DNA of 64,000 nucleotides from Tenacibaculum maritimum NCIMB 2154 (GTDB lineage: Bacteria; Bacteroidota; Bacteroidia; Flavobacteriales; Flavobacteriaceae). The notes under the pieces are model-generated. The model did no database searches. It was not told the origin of the DNA and saw nothing but the letters and a program-made list of their open reading frames with translations. How positions within the stretch are numbered: the stretch's first letter is position 1; each line of letters begins with the position of its first letter. Below are positions 1-9,491 of this stretch, in pieces. The translations under genes and the position numbers were made by a program. The stretch spans positions 1,178,001-1,242,000 of the forward strand of contig NZ_LT634361.1 in assembly GCF_900119795.1 (NCBI RefSeq), in the 5' to 3' direction.

Positions 1-264
1 ACGTACTTTTTTTAGGCCTTGTTGCACTACTTCATAATGATTGATGATGATGGCAATGCGTCCCACAATTGTATTATTTTTTAAAGCAATAAAAAAGGAA
101 GCGTTAACATGTTCAAAAACAGGGTTTTTAGTTTGGTCAAAGTTTTCGAGTTCCTCTTTAATAATAGGAGGTACCCAGTATTTGTTATTTTTATAAAGTG
201 AAAAAGGAAATGTAACAAATTGTTTCATTTCCTTTTTTGAAGTTATTTTTTTTAGCTGAATCAT
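1..264 (-). CDS. N-acetyltransferase-like protein, C-terminus beyond window
   Basis: Reading the minus strand from an ATG at 264 gives 88 open codons with no stop up to base 1, so the gene is cut by the window edge. The N-terminus begins MIQLKKITSKKEMKQF and continues with a YWVPP motif and a short stretch ending VGRIAI. This looks like the start of the roughly 370-residue GNAT-like proteins common in Flavobacteriaceae. The acetyl-CoA binding part is not visible, so the assignment rests on recalled family resemblance. The gene upstream on the same strand (286-1713) ends 21 bases before this start, so the two may be cotranscribed. Confidence 0.6.
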   Translation of the reverse strand, partial: MIQLKKITSKKEMKQFVTFPFSLYKNNKYWVPPIIKEELENFDQTKNPVFEHVNASFFIALKNNTIVGRIAIIINHYEVVQQGLKKVR

Positions 265-285
265 ACAGCAAATGTAAGTCATTGT

Positions 286-1713
286 TTATTCTTTTTCATT
301 CTCCTGCTCTTTTTCCTTTTCTTTTTTTTCGAGTTCCTCCTCTTTTTTAAGTTCCTCTTCAAGTTCTTTTATTTCTTTTTCAAGCTTTTCAGCTTCTTCT
401 TTTTTCTTTTTTTCGTCATTAAACTTTTTTTCTAGCGCTTCCCCTTCCAATGCTTCTTGTTCTTTTTTAAGTTTCTTTTCAAGTTTACGTAACTCTTTCT
501 CTGCTTTTCTTTTTTCTTTTTCAGCCTTTTTTAAAGCCTTCTTTTCTGCCTTTCTTTTTGCTTTTTTTGCTTTTCTTAAAGCTTTTTCATTTTCTTTAAT
601 AGTTTTCTTCTTAGCCTTCTTATCATCTTTAATAATACCATCTACCAATGATTTTTGTCTTTTTCTTTTAGTGTTCCCTTGTGCCTTTTCAGCACCTTCT
701 TCATTCGGGGTAATATCTAAAGGCACCTTATTTTTAGGTTTCCCTTTAAAAATGGAACCAATTTTATGCAATAATCGCCCAAAGAAATTCTTATTTTCTT
801 TATACTTAGTAGGCTTATTTTCTTCAATTTTGTTGCCAAGTTTATCTATTTCTATAAACTTATCCACGTGTTTGTTAATTCTATAAGAAACACCAATACT
901 GGCATAGTACCCAATATTCTCTTTTAAATAATCTCCTCTTACAGAAGCATTTATTTGCAGATTTTGATTGTACAAATACGCAACTCCAGCACCAATTCTA
1001 TTATGGATCTCATACTTTTTAAAAATTTGTTGAATTTCAGCAAAAGCAGACCAATAATCATTATAATTATAGGTTCCAGAAAGCACATAAGAAAACTCAG
1101 TAAAATCACTACCAATATTATTATAAAACACATTGGTAATCATATAAAGCTTATGTGAAAATTCGTTTTGTAAAAGCAGGCCAACTCTAGGAGTAATTCC
1201 TCCTTCATTATGATAATCTGTTAAAAAGCTTCCGAAATTAGCCCCCGCATAAATTCCAATATGAGGAATCCAACGCTTCCAATCAAAAGAATGCTTAGCT
1301 TTCCAGCTTCTTATTTCTTTAGATTTATCTGTATAAGTAGGAGTATAGATCAAATATTTAGCACCTAAAGTAAACCTACTAAATCCTGTTTTATTAAAAG
1401 AAAAAGATTCAACAACATTTCTAAAAGCAATATTATCTTTTTCAAAAGTAGTATTTAAATTGAATTCAAGTCGCTCACTAAGAAAGCTCGTTCTAAAAAG
1501 TAAATTAAGTCCTAAAGCTTTCGGATTGCTAAAAAGAGGTGTGCTGTTAGCCTTTCTAAAAAATAAACTAGTTTCAAATTGGTAAATTCCCGATCCAACA
1601 CTATATGGGCTTTCTGAAACCCCAGGGCGATTAGAGTTTATAACAGTAGTATATTGCGCATTTACCAATAATGGAGAAAGAAGAATAAATAATAAAAAAA
1701 GTTTTTTAGCCAT
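286..1713 (-). CDS. Outer-membrane transporter-like protein with K/E-rich tail
   Basis: 475 residues. A signal peptide (MAKKLFLLFILLSPLLVNAQ) is followed by about 265 residues of alternating aromatic and polar strands (for example NRPGVSESPYSVGSGIYQFE), as in the 'transporter'/MetA-like beta-barrel proteins of Bacteroidota. From about residue 330 the protein becomes an extreme lysine/glutamate tail of about 140 residues, predicted to be a long charged helix or coiled coil. The barrel part suggests outer-membrane location. The tail is unusual for the family and could lie in the periplasm and touch peptidoglycan or another partner, but that is a guess. The substrate is unknown. Confidence 0.7.
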   Translation of the reverse strand: MAKKLFLLFILLSPLLVNAQYTTVINSNRPGVSESPYSVGSGIYQFETSLFFRKANSTPLFSNPKALGLNLLFRTSFLSERLEFNLNTTFEKDNIAFRNVVESFSFNKTGFSRFTLGAKYLIYTPTYTDKSKEIRSWKAKHSFDWKRWIPHIGIYAGANFGSFLTDYHNEGGITPRVGLLLQNEFSHKLYMITNVFYNNIGSDFTEFSYVLSGTYNYNDYWSAFAEIQQIFKKYEIHNRIGAGVAYLYNQNLQINASVRGDYLKENIGYYASIGVSYRINKHVDKFIEIDKLGNKIEENKPTKYKENKNFFGRLLHKIGSIFKGKPKNKVPLDITPNEEGAEKAQGNTKRKRQKSLVDGIIKDDKKAKKKTIKENEKALRKAKKAKRKAEKKALKKAEKEKRKAEKELRKLEKKLKKEQEALEGEALEKKFNDEKKKKEEAEKLEKEIKELEEELKKEEELEKKEKEKEQENEKE

Positions 1714-1742
1714 GCTTTAAAATCAATTTTTTAGCAATTATA

Positions 1743-1750
1743 CAAACATA
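1743..1750 (-). promoter_or_regulatory. Candidate -7 box (TAnnTTTG)
   Basis: On the minus strand this reads TATGTTTG, matching the Bacteroidota -7 consensus TAnnTTTG, 29 bases upstream of the outer-membrane gene start at 1713. No good TTTG -33 element is seen at the usual distance, so support is partial. Confidence 0.4.
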
Positions 1751-1878
1751 CTGTAAAAATATGAATACTCATATAAGTTTTATAAACTCTTAACGCAACC
1801 ATTTACTTCAAATTGTTATTTTTGATTATTTTTTATGAACTTTATTTATTTATGATAATTATAAACGAAGCGGGACCT

Positions 1879-2130
1879 ATGAATTTTTTACGAACAATAT
1901 TCTTTATTATTTTAATATACTACGCATTTAAATATTTAATGAAGTTATTTGGACCTTATTTAATGAAAAGGATGGTGAGTAAAATGCAAGAAAAAGCCAA
2001 TGCTCAATTTGGGCAGCAAGAAGCAAATATTACTAAAGAAGGAGAAACTGTAATAGATAAGAAACCAAAAAGTAATAAAGGAAGTAATAACTCCGTAGGA
2101 GAATATATTGATTTTGAAGAAATAGACTAA
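1879..2130 (+). CDS. DUF4834 family small membrane protein
   Basis: 83 residues from ATG 1879. One N-terminal membrane helix (LRTIFFIILIYYAFKYL) is followed by a basic, polar cytoplasmic tail ending EYIDFEEID. This matches the flavobacterial DUF4834 pattern, including its usual position directly before a YfhO gene. The frame is open from further upstream (1813), but the ATG at 1879 gives the family-like start. The gap to yfhO is only 7 bases, so the two are probably one operon. Function unknown. Confidence 0.7.
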   Translation: MNFLRTIFFIILIYYAFKYLMKLFGPYLMKRMVSKMQEKANAQFGQQEANITKEGETVIDKKPKSNKGSNNSVGEYIDFEEID

Positions 2131-2137
2131 AAAAACT

Positions 2138-4555
2138 ATGAAATTAAATAAATTTATACCATACATCATAGCAGTAGCTATTTTTGCAATAGCATCATTA
2201 ATATATTTCAAACCAGTACTTAGTGGGAAAGGAATTAAGCAAGGAGACATTACCCAGTTTATAGGAATGTCTAAAGAGCTTAACGATTATAGAGCTAAAA
2301 ATAACAAAGAACCTTATTGGATAGGAAGTGCCTTTAGCGGTATGCCTTCATACCAAGTAAGCGCTTATTATCCGAATGATTTTATAAAGTATGTTGACAA
2401 AGCGCTACGCTTTTTACCAAGACCAGCAGACTATTTGTTTTTATATTTTATAGGTTTTTTTATTTTACTAATAGTATTGAAAGTTGATTGGAAGCTTGCC
2501 ATTATAGGAGCATTATCTTTTGGGTTATCTACCTATCTCATTATTATATTTGGAGCAGGTCATAACGCTAAAGCACATGCAATAGCTTATATGCCAGTAG
2601 TTATAGCAGGGGTTTTATTAGTTTTTCAAAAGCGTTATTTGTTAGGCTTTTTAGTAACAGGAATTGCTATGGGCTTAGAAATAAATACGAACCACCCGCA
2701 AATGACTTATTATTTAGGTTTTATCCTTTTAATATTAGGTATTGTTGAATTAATAGAGGCTATAAAAGTTAAAAAGCAAGCTGTTTTTATACAACAAGCA
2801 GCAATTATCTTGACAGCATTGGTATTAGGGTTGGGACTAAATGCTACTCGCTTATTATCAATGAAGGAGTATGCTGACTATAGTACAAGAAGTAGCTCAG
2901 AGCTAACGATTACCCCTGATGGAAGTCCGAAAAAGAAAAGCACAGGGCTTTCCAATGAATACATTACTGAATACAGTTATGGAATCGCAGAAACCTTTAA
3001 CCTATTTATTCCTCGTTTTATGGGGGGAGGTACCATAGAAAAATTAGAAGAAAATTCAGAAACGCATCAATTTTTAGCTCCAAAGGTAGGAGTGGGGCAA
3101 GCCAAGTATATTACAGATCAGGCATTTACCTATTGGGGAACTCAACCCATTGTAGAGGCACCTGCTTACATAGGAGCTATCGTGTGTTTTCTTTTCTTTT
3201 TAGGTATCTTTTTAATTCAAGGAAAAATAAAACATTGGTTAGTTGCTGCAACGATATTTTCAATTATAATGAGTTGGGGTAAAAATTTTTCAATACTAAC
3301 CAATTTATTTATTGATTATTTTCCATTGTACAATAAGTTCAGAGCAGTTTCTTCCATTCAGGTTATTGCAGAATTGTGCATTCCATTATTAGGAATATTA
3401 GCCCTAAAAAAGTTTTTATCATCAGAAGTCTCTTTAAAAGAAAAGGAAGGCGCTTTAAAAAAAGCAGCGTATATATCAGGAGGAATCGCTCTCTTTTTTG
3501 CGCTTTTCGGAACCAGTCTATTTCCATTTGAAGGGCTTAGAGATGGGCAATATTTATCTATGGAAAAGGAATATGGTTTAAATGGACTATTAGATGCAAT
3601 AATGGCAGACAGAAAATCAATGCTATTTGATGACAGTGTACGATCTTTATTACTAGTAGCCATTTCAGTAGGAACATTATGGTTTTTTCTAAAAGGGAAA
3701 ATAAAACAAATTCCTGTATTCCTGATTTTAGGAGTTTTAATAATAGTAGATCTTGTATCTGTAGATAAAAGGTACGTAAATGAAGAAGACTTTACTACAA
3801 TAAGGAAAGTACAAAAGCCATTTACAGCGTCCAAAGCAGATCAACAAATTTTAAAAGATAAAACGTATTACCGAGTAGGTAACTTTACCACCAATCCTAT
3901 GATGGATGGAAGCACCTCATACTTTCATAAATCAATAGGGGGGTATCATGCAGCAAAGATGCGACGCTATCAAGAGCTTTTTGATTATCAGATAGCTAAA
4001 AATAATAGAGAAGTACTAAATATGCTCAATACTAAATACCTGATAGTAGGAGAGGAAAAAGTACAAGAAAATCCAGCAGCCAACGGAAACGCATGGTTTG
4101 TAGAAAAGGTGATTATAGTAAACTCAGCAGATGAAGAAATAAAGGCATTGAGTAGTATAAACACTAAAAAAGAAGCTGTTTATAATAAAAATTTAAGTAA
4201 AGAAAACGTTGAGTTTCCTAGAACGATAGATACAACTGCTACCATAGTATTAGAAAAATACTCCATTAATGAACTGGTATATAAATCCGTATCCAAAGAA
4301 GAGCAATTTGCTGTTTTTTCAGAAATATATTACAAAGATGGTTGGAAAGCATATATTGATGGAAAGGAAACTCCTTACTATAATGTAAATTATGTACTTA
4401 GAGGATTAGTTATTCCTAAAGGAAATCATACCATTAGGTTTACATTTGAACCCACCATTATAAAAGAAGGAAATACCATTACATTACTATCTTATGCGTT
4501 ACTCTTTATAATACCTATAGGTTGGTATTTCGTCAGAAAGAAGAAAACTACTTAA
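2138..4555 (+). CDS. YfhO family multi-spanning membrane protein
   Basis: 805 residues with about 12 hydrophobic segments through residue 560, a large hydrophilic region, then a final membrane helix near the C-terminus followed by a basic end (VRKKKTT). The early extracytoplasmic loop with FSGMPSYQ and the later loop around FMGGGTIEKLEE fit YfhO-type GT-C-like proteins, which in Gram-positive bacteria help glycosylate lipoteichoic acid; the role in Flavobacteria is unknown. The region near residues 690-780 with GWKAYIDGKE is the typical beta-rich C-terminal domain. It overlaps the convergent regulator gene by 8 bases. Confidence 0.8.
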   Translation: MKLNKFIPYIIAVAIFAIASLIYFKPVLSGKGIKQGDITQFIGMSKELNDYRAKNNKEPYWIGSAFSGMPSYQVSAYYPNDFIKYVDKALRFLPRPADYLFLYFIGFFILLIVLKVDWKLAIIGALSFGLSTYLIIIFGAGHNAKAHAIAYMPVVIAGVLLVFQKRYLLGFLVTGIAMGLEINTNHPQMTYYLGFILLILGIVELIEAIKVKKQAVFIQQAAIILTALVLGLGLNATRLLSMKEYADYSTRSSSELTITPDGSPKKKSTGLSNEYITEYSYGIAETFNLFIPRFMGGGTIEKLEENSETHQFLAPKVGVGQAKYITDQAFTYWGTQPIVEAPAYIGAIVCFLFFLGIFLIQGKIKHWLVAATIFSIIMSWGKNFSILTNLFIDYFPLYNKFRAVSSIQVIAELCIPLLGILALKKFLSSEVSLKEKEGALKKAAYISGGIALFFALFGTSLFPFEGLRDGQYLSMEKEYGLNGLLDAIMADRKSMLFDDSVRSLLLVAISVGTLWFFLKGKIKQIPVFLILGVLIIVDLVSVDKRYVNEEDFTTIRKVQKPFTASKADQQILKDKTYYRVGNFTTNPMMDGSTSYFHKSIGGYHAAKMRRYQELFDYQIAKNNREVLNMLNTKYLIVGEEKVQENPAANGNAWFVEKVIIVNSADEEIKALSSINTKKEAVYNKNLSKENVEFPRTIDTTATIVLEKYSINELVYKSVSKEEQFAVFSEIYYKDGWKAYIDGKETPYYNVNYVLRGLVIPKGNHTIRFTFEPTIIKEGNTITLLSYALLFIIPIGWYFVRKKKTT

Positions 4556-6263
4556 GACTATTTAAAAAAGCAGAAGGGGTACTTCCCTTTTGCTTTTTAA
4601 AAGCTCTTGTAAAAGCAGAAGCATTTGTATAACCAACTTCTTCCGCCAGTGCCTGAATGGCATACTTTCTATAAGTAGCATCTGTTTCCAATTTTTTAAC
4701 AATATAGTCAATTTTAAGCTTTGCATAATATTGCTTAAAAGACATTTCTTTGTTCTTATTGAAAATAAAAGAAACATACGTAGAGTTTGTTTGTAGCTTA
4801 TCAGCAATTACATTAATAGAAAAAGTAGGAGCTAAAAACTCAAAAGAAGTATCTATTCGTTCAATTTCAGCCAATACCTCTTCCTCCAGAGCCTTATCAA
4901 TATTATATTCTTTTTTAGCAACCTTTTCTTCATTGGGTTTGTTATTTATTTTACGTACAAGTACTTCCTTTTCTTTTTTTTCCTTTTTGAAGAAAACGAA
5001 AAGAAGAACACCAGAAATCCCAATAAAAATCCCAAAAAAATAAAATATCTTATACTTACTCTTAGTATTCTTATCAACAATTAGCTCGTTCAAGGCCCTT
5101 GCTCTTTCAAAATTATTCTTATACAATAAAGGGTACGTTTCTTCTTTGCTATGTTCGGTAACATTAAACTCATTTAAAGTAAGTTTTGAGTATTTAAAAG
5201 CGCTGTCAATTTTACGAAGCTTATGGTATTGGTTAGACAAAATATCATACACCCTAATTAAATTACTATGGGTAGATTTTGCTGTTTTATCATTCAAAAA
5301 TGCATTGGCGTACTGAATGGTAGAATCAGCTTGATTCAAATGAAAAAAGCAAATGGTTTTTTGAAAGGCTTCATAACGATGATAATCATACCCATTGCTA
5401 ATACTAGAAAAAGAATTAATCAAATCAATAGCTTTTTGATACTCTTTTTTTGCTACCAGTACATTTGTTTTTCTAAAATGGTAAATAATTTCAGAATCTT
5501 TATGAATAGGAGTAAACTCTTTTGTAGCAGCAAATGATTTATCAAAATAATAATTAGCAGAATCTAAATATACAGCATTTGGAGTTTTTTCGTTAAGTGC
5601 TAAATAAGTATCCCCTAAAGAATTAAAAAGGTTTGCTTTCCATCGTATAACTGTTTCATCTTTTTTAGTATTGATTAGTCCTGAACGACTTGTTGTAGCA
5701 TAAGCATTTATTAAAATTGATTTGGCCTCCTCATGCATGCCTAGTTTATTTTTTATAGCGGCCTTATTGATAATGATACCTAAATTATCACGAAAATTTT
5801 GAACGCTCTTTGTAGGGTGTTCTCTGATCGCCTCTTCGCAGTTAATAAGGCATTGGTAAGCTTCTTTAAAGTTTTCTAAGTTTTTATGTATCCAAAACAA
5901 TCTGTTAAAGCATAATATCTTCGTATCAATTAAGCAAGAAATATTTTTTTTAGTAGCAATCAATGTATGCAATCGATTCAGCAATCTTAAGCAAACCTCC
6001 TTCGATTTTGCATATTCCTTTTTTTTATAATAAAAATAGCTAATTTCAGAAACAGCATTAATACTGAAGCACACATCAGTACTTTTTGCTAATTTACTAG
6101 CATAGAAATACAAACTATCATTATTAACATCTCTATAAAAGGCCATTTTTTTAGCATAAAAAGTATCTGTATCGTTAGTTTGAGCAATTAATTGGTAGCA
6201 ACTACCAATAAAAAATAAAAGAGTCGGGAGGAATTTCTTAACCATTAAAAATGAACTATTCAT
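4548..6263 (-). CDS. TPR-containing AraC-type transcriptional regulator
   Basis: 571 residues from ATG 6263; the frame is open to 6353, but the downstream start gives a proper signal peptide (MNSSFLMVKKFLPTLLFF... then SCYQLIAQ). The periplasmic part contains TPR-like helices, then a single membrane helix (IFYFFGIFIGISGVLLFVFF) and a cytoplasmic AraC/XylS helix-turn-helix domain in the last 100 residues (TYVSFIFNKNKEMSFKQYYA; EEVGYTNASAFTRAFKK). This is the common Bacteroidota layout in which a periplasmic sensor is tied to a DNA-binding domain. Target genes are unknown; it is convergent with yfhO and divergent from the polysaccharide operon. Confidence 0.8.
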   Translation of the reverse strand: MNSSFLMVKKFLPTLLFFIGSCYQLIAQTNDTDTFYAKKMAFYRDVNNDSLYFYASKLAKSTDVCFSINAVSEISYFYYKKKEYAKSKEVCLRLLNRLHTLIATKKNISCLIDTKILCFNRLFWIHKNLENFKEAYQCLINCEEAIREHPTKSVQNFRDNLGIIINKAAIKNKLGMHEEAKSILINAYATTSRSGLINTKKDETVIRWKANLFNSLGDTYLALNEKTPNAVYLDSANYYFDKSFAATKEFTPIHKDSEIIYHFRKTNVLVAKKEYQKAIDLINSFSSISNGYDYHRYEAFQKTICFFHLNQADSTIQYANAFLNDKTAKSTHSNLIRVYDILSNQYHKLRKIDSAFKYSKLTLNEFNVTEHSKEETYPLLYKNNFERARALNELIVDKNTKSKYKIFYFFGIFIGISGVLLFVFFKKEKKEKEVLVRKINNKPNEEKVAKKEYNIDKALEEEVLAEIERIDTSFEFLAPTFSINVIADKLQTNSTYVSFIFNKNKEMSFKQYYAKLKIDYIVKKLETDATYRKYAIQALAEEVGYTNASAFTRAFKKQKGSTPSAFLNSLK

Positions 6264-6463
6264 TATAATTTTCAGGAGAAGGGGATACGACGACAAATAT
6301 ACACCATGGAATTTATAAAACAACGGAACTCTTTTTTTTAACATAGTACCCACTTAAAAAAAGAAAAAAATAGCCATAAGAAAGCCCATAACAAAGAAAA
6401 CGCAGCATACATCATCAAAATAAAAACAAAAAAAGTAAGTTACTTCAATTATGTTATTCACAC

Positions 6464-6498
6464 TTTGGCATAGATTACCTTAAATATACATACATTTG
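6464..6498 (+). promoter_or_regulatory. Candidate promoter of the polysaccharide operon
   Basis: TTTG at 6464-6467 and TACATTTG at 6491-6498 match the Bacteroidota -33 (TTTG) and -7 (TAnnTTTG) elements with a 23-base spacer, slightly longer than usual. The -7 box lies 25 bases before the ATG at 6524. It would drive the four genes up to 10961. Confidence 0.55.
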
Positions 6499-6523
6499 TT
6501 TTTACAAATAAATACAACCAAAA

Positions 6524-7036
6524 ATGAGCTTTCATAACAGAAGATACCAACACACCATAGCGCTCCTACAAAAGGTATTACCAGCCCCCGCAACAATTTT
6601 AGATTTAGGTACGAGAAATGCCTTTAGTGAAATTATGGAAGCACATGGATATACCGTATATAATACAGCAGGAGAAGATTTAGACGAATTGCCTGAAGTC
6701 GTAAAAAAACATAAAGTGGATGCCGTAACTGCCTTTGAAATATTTGAACATATGCTAGCACCACTTCATGTATTAAAAGAAATAGAAGCTACTAAACTGA
6801 TAGCAACCATTCCTTTAAACTTGTGGTTTGCAAAAGCATATAGAAGTAATACAGATATGTGGGATAGGCATTATCATGAATTTGAAGATTGGCAATTTGA
6901 TTGGTTATTGGAAAAAGGAGGATGGAAGACGCTCCATACAGAAAAGTGGACGAGTCCTATAAATAAAATAGGATTCAGACCTTTGTTAAGAAAATTTGTT
7001 CCAAGGTATTACGCCGTTTATGCAGAAAGAGGATGA
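6524..7036 (+). CDS. SAM-dependent methyltransferase (class I)
   Basis: 170 residues. The stretch ILDLGTRNAFSEIMEAHGY carries a glycine-rich SAM-binding motif I-like sequence, followed by VDAVTAFEIFEHMLAPLHVL, the FEHM motif of the Methyltransf_11/23 group. It is the first gene of a four-gene cell-surface polysaccharide operon and overlaps the next gene by 4 bases (ATGA). Probable role: methylation of a sugar or lipid intermediate; the acceptor is not known. It is shorter than typical family members, which often exceed 200 residues. Confidence 0.75.
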   Translation: MSFHNRRYQHTIALLQKVLPAPATILDLGTRNAFSEIMEAHGYTVYNTAGEDLDELPEVVKKHKVDAVTAFEIFEHMLAPLHVLKEIEATKLIATIPLNLWFAKAYRSNTDMWDRHYHEFEDWQFDWLLEKGGWKTLHTEKWTSPINKIGFRPLLRKFVPRYYAVYAERG

Positions 7037-8223
7037 GAATAGGAATGCTTTTAGATAGCGTTTTTCCACCCGATCCGAGGGTAGAAAATGAAGCAATAGC
7101 ACTTATAAAAAAAGGGCACGAAGTGTTTTTGTTTTGTTTGCATTACCATGCTGGAAAGCAAGCAAAAGAAATTAATGGAATAAAAGTACGAAGATATCCT
7201 AGTAATACATTAATATACAAACTATCAGCATTAGCATATACCATTCCTGTATATACTTTTTTAATGAAGAAGAAGATCGTTCACTTCATCAAAAAAAATC
7301 GTATTGAGGCAATACACATACATGATATAAGAATAGCAGGGGCGGCATTTCAAGCAAATCAAAAGTTTCAACTTCCTACGGTATTAGATTTACATGATAA
7401 TATGCCAGAAGTGATGAAGTTTTATCCGCATTTGCAAAAATTTCCAGGAAAGTACATTATTTCTCCTCAAAAATGGAAGAAGAAAGAGGAAGTATTTATT
7501 CAAAAAGCAAGTAAAGTAATTACAGTATCTCAAGAGTTTATAGAGGAATTAATAGGTAGGGGCATTGTTGGTAGAGAAAAAGTAGTATTGGTTCCTAATA
7601 CCATAAGAGCTTCGTTTTATGAGAATGCCATTTTTAAGGAAGAACTAGCAAAAAGATATCAAAATAACTTTGTGATATTATATTTAGGAGATACGCATTT
7701 AAGAAGAGGATTACAAACTGCAATTGAATCTGTTAAAAGATTACACATTCAAATACCCAATATAAAATTAGTTATTGTAGGAAAAAATACCACCGATTAT
7801 ATTTTAAAAAAACAGGTAAAAGACTTAGGTATAACAGCGTTTGTAGATTTTGAAGGTTGGCAAAATGTATCATTATTTCCATCTTATATCAAAGCGAGTG
7901 ATGTATGCATATCACCATTACATAGAAACATACAACATGATGTAGCTTATGCAAATAAGCTCTTTCAATATATGAGTTTTGGAAAACCTTTGTTAGTAAG
8001 CAATGCGACTGCTCAAAAAACATTGGTAGAAAAAATACAAGGAGGATTGGTTCATCTTGATAGAGATGTAGAAGATTTTTCAAATAAATTACGCACTTTA
8101 TATGATAATAAAGAAGCCATGCAAGTATTTGGTAATAATGGCAAGCAGTTTGTAAGGAACCATTTTACTTGGAGCAAAACTTCAGAAGCACTCATTAATT
8201 TATATGACAACTTAGTAAATTGA
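7033..8223 (+). CDS. Glycosyltransferase family 4
   Basis: 396 residues, GT-B fold. N-terminal domain begins MRIGMLLDSVFPPDPRVENE, where the DPRV motif is typical of GT4 enzymes; the hinge region carries KVVLVPNTI, and the C-terminal domain has the sugar-nucleotide site around ISPLHRN...NKLFQYMSFGKPLLVSN, the usual E/F-x(n)-GKP signature. It probably transfers a sugar from a nucleotide donor to a lipid-linked glycan in the cytoplasm. Overlaps the genes on both sides by 4 bases, showing translational coupling. Confidence 0.85.
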   Translation: MRIGMLLDSVFPPDPRVENEAIALIKKGHEVFLFCLHYHAGKQAKEINGIKVRRYPSNTLIYKLSALAYTIPVYTFLMKKKIVHFIKKNRIEAIHIHDIRIAGAAFQANQKFQLPTVLDLHDNMPEVMKFYPHLQKFPGKYIISPQKWKKKEEVFIQKASKVITVSQEFIEELIGRGIVGREKVVLVPNTIRASFYENAIFKEELAKRYQNNFVILYLGDTHLRRGLQTAIESVKRLHIQIPNIKLVIVGKNTTDYILKKQVKDLGITAFVDFEGWQNVSLFPSYIKASDVCISPLHRNIQHDVAYANKLFQYMSFGKPLLVSNATAQKTLVEKIQGGLVHLDRDVEDFSNKLRTLYDNKEAMQVFGNNGKQFVRNHFTWSKTSEALINLYDNLVN

Positions 8224-9488
8224 AAGTACTAATTATAACATATTATTGGCCACCAGCAGGAGGCAGCGGGGTACAACGATGGTTGAAATTTGTGAAATAT
8301 TTACAAAACTATGGAATAACTCCTGTTGTTTTTACACCAGCCAATGCAAAATACCCAATAACAGATGCCTCTTTATTAAAAGAATTACCTAAGAATATAA
8401 CGGTATTACAATTGCCCATAACCAACCCTCAAGATTATGTAAGCTTTTTTACACCCAAGCATAAAAAAACAAAGCAAGCGGGGGTTGCCAATTTAAGTAA
8501 AGGCGGATTCTTATCATGGGTAAGAGGAAATTTTTTCATACCAGATGCAAAAAAATATTGGATCAAGCCCGCAGTAAAGTATCTTACCAATTATATAGAA
8601 AATAATACAATAGATGCTATTATTTCAACAGGGCCTCCACATAGTATGCATCTAATAGCACAGCAATTAAAAAGAAACTTAGGACTGAAGTGGATTGCTG
8701 ATTTTAGAGATCCATGGACGAGCTTGTATTACAATGAAGATTTTAATTTAAGTAGTTTTGCAAAAAAGAAAAATAAGGCTTTAGAAAAGTCTGTATTAAA
8801 AGAAGCAGATACCGTTATAACAGTAAGTAAGCAACTACAAAAAGAGTTGGAAGAAACAGCTCAAAAAGTAGCATTAATACCCAATGGATATGATGACGAG
8901 GTACTTATAAACGAAGTTCTTTCTTTAGATTCTAAATTTTCATTAGCGCACATAGGGCTCTTACCAACTCAAAGTAATCCGCAAATATTATGGGAAGTTT
9001 TAAAAAGTATTGCAGAAGAAAATAAAGATTTTGAAAAAGACTTAGAAATTCGTTTAACAGGCAATGTGAATCCAACTACCTTGCAAGATTTAACAAGGTA
9101 CCAACTCATAACAAAAACGAAGCTGAAAACCTCAGTACCACATCAAGAAGCTATTAGGCAACAAAAAAAAGCGCAAGTACTTTTATTGCTAATTCCTAAT
9201 ACCAAAAAATCAGCAGGAATTTTAACAGGAAAACTCTTTGAATACATTACTTCAAAACGTCCTATTTTAGGAATAGGGGCTAAACAAGGTGATGCAGCAG
9301 CAATTTTAAAAGAAACACAAACAGGTGTTTTAGTAGCTTTTGATGATCGTGAAGGGCTCACCAAAGAAATTAAAAGATTATATAAAAAATACAAAACAAA
9401 TCAACTAAAGGTAACCCCGCAAAATATAGCGCAATACCACCGAAAAGCACTAACAGCAGAACTATCAGTACTACTAAAAACCAAATAA
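8220..9488 (+). CDS. Glycosyltransferase (GT4-like)
   Basis: 422 residues starting at a TTG (8220) that overlaps the previous stop codon by 4 bases; the start is supported because the protein begins MKVLIITYYWPPAGGSGVQR, the classical N-terminus of this GT-B family with the donor-loop glycine run. ISTGPPHSMHLIA, WIADFRDPWTS and VALIPNGYDDE are further conserved motifs, and GKLFEYITSKRPILGIG forms the nucleotide-sugar site. It acts in the same polysaccharide operon as the preceding glycosyltransferase. Confidence 0.85.
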   Translation: MKVLIITYYWPPAGGSGVQRWLKFVKYLQNYGITPVVFTPANAKYPITDASLLKELPKNITVLQLPITNPQDYVSFFTPKHKKTKQAGVANLSKGGFLSWVRGNFFIPDAKKYWIKPAVKYLTNYIENNTIDAIISTGPPHSMHLIAQQLKRNLGLKWIADFRDPWTSLYYNEDFNLSSFAKKKNKALEKSVLKEADTVITVSKQLQKELEETAQKVALIPNGYDDEVLINEVLSLDSKFSLAHIGLLPTQSNPQILWEVLKSIAEENKDFEKDLEIRLTGNVNPTTLQDLTRYQLITKTKLKTSVPHQEAIRQQKKAQVLLLLIPNTKKSAGILTGKLFEYITSKRPILGIGAKQGDAAAILKETQTGVLVAFDDREGLTKEIKRLYKKYKTNQLKVTPQNIAQYHRKALTAELSVLLKTK

Positions 9489-9491
9489 AAA

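Noticed and set aside
671..1158. Forward frames opposite the outer-membrane gene
   Set aside because: Antisense to a well-supported coding region; their composition mirrors the K/E codons.
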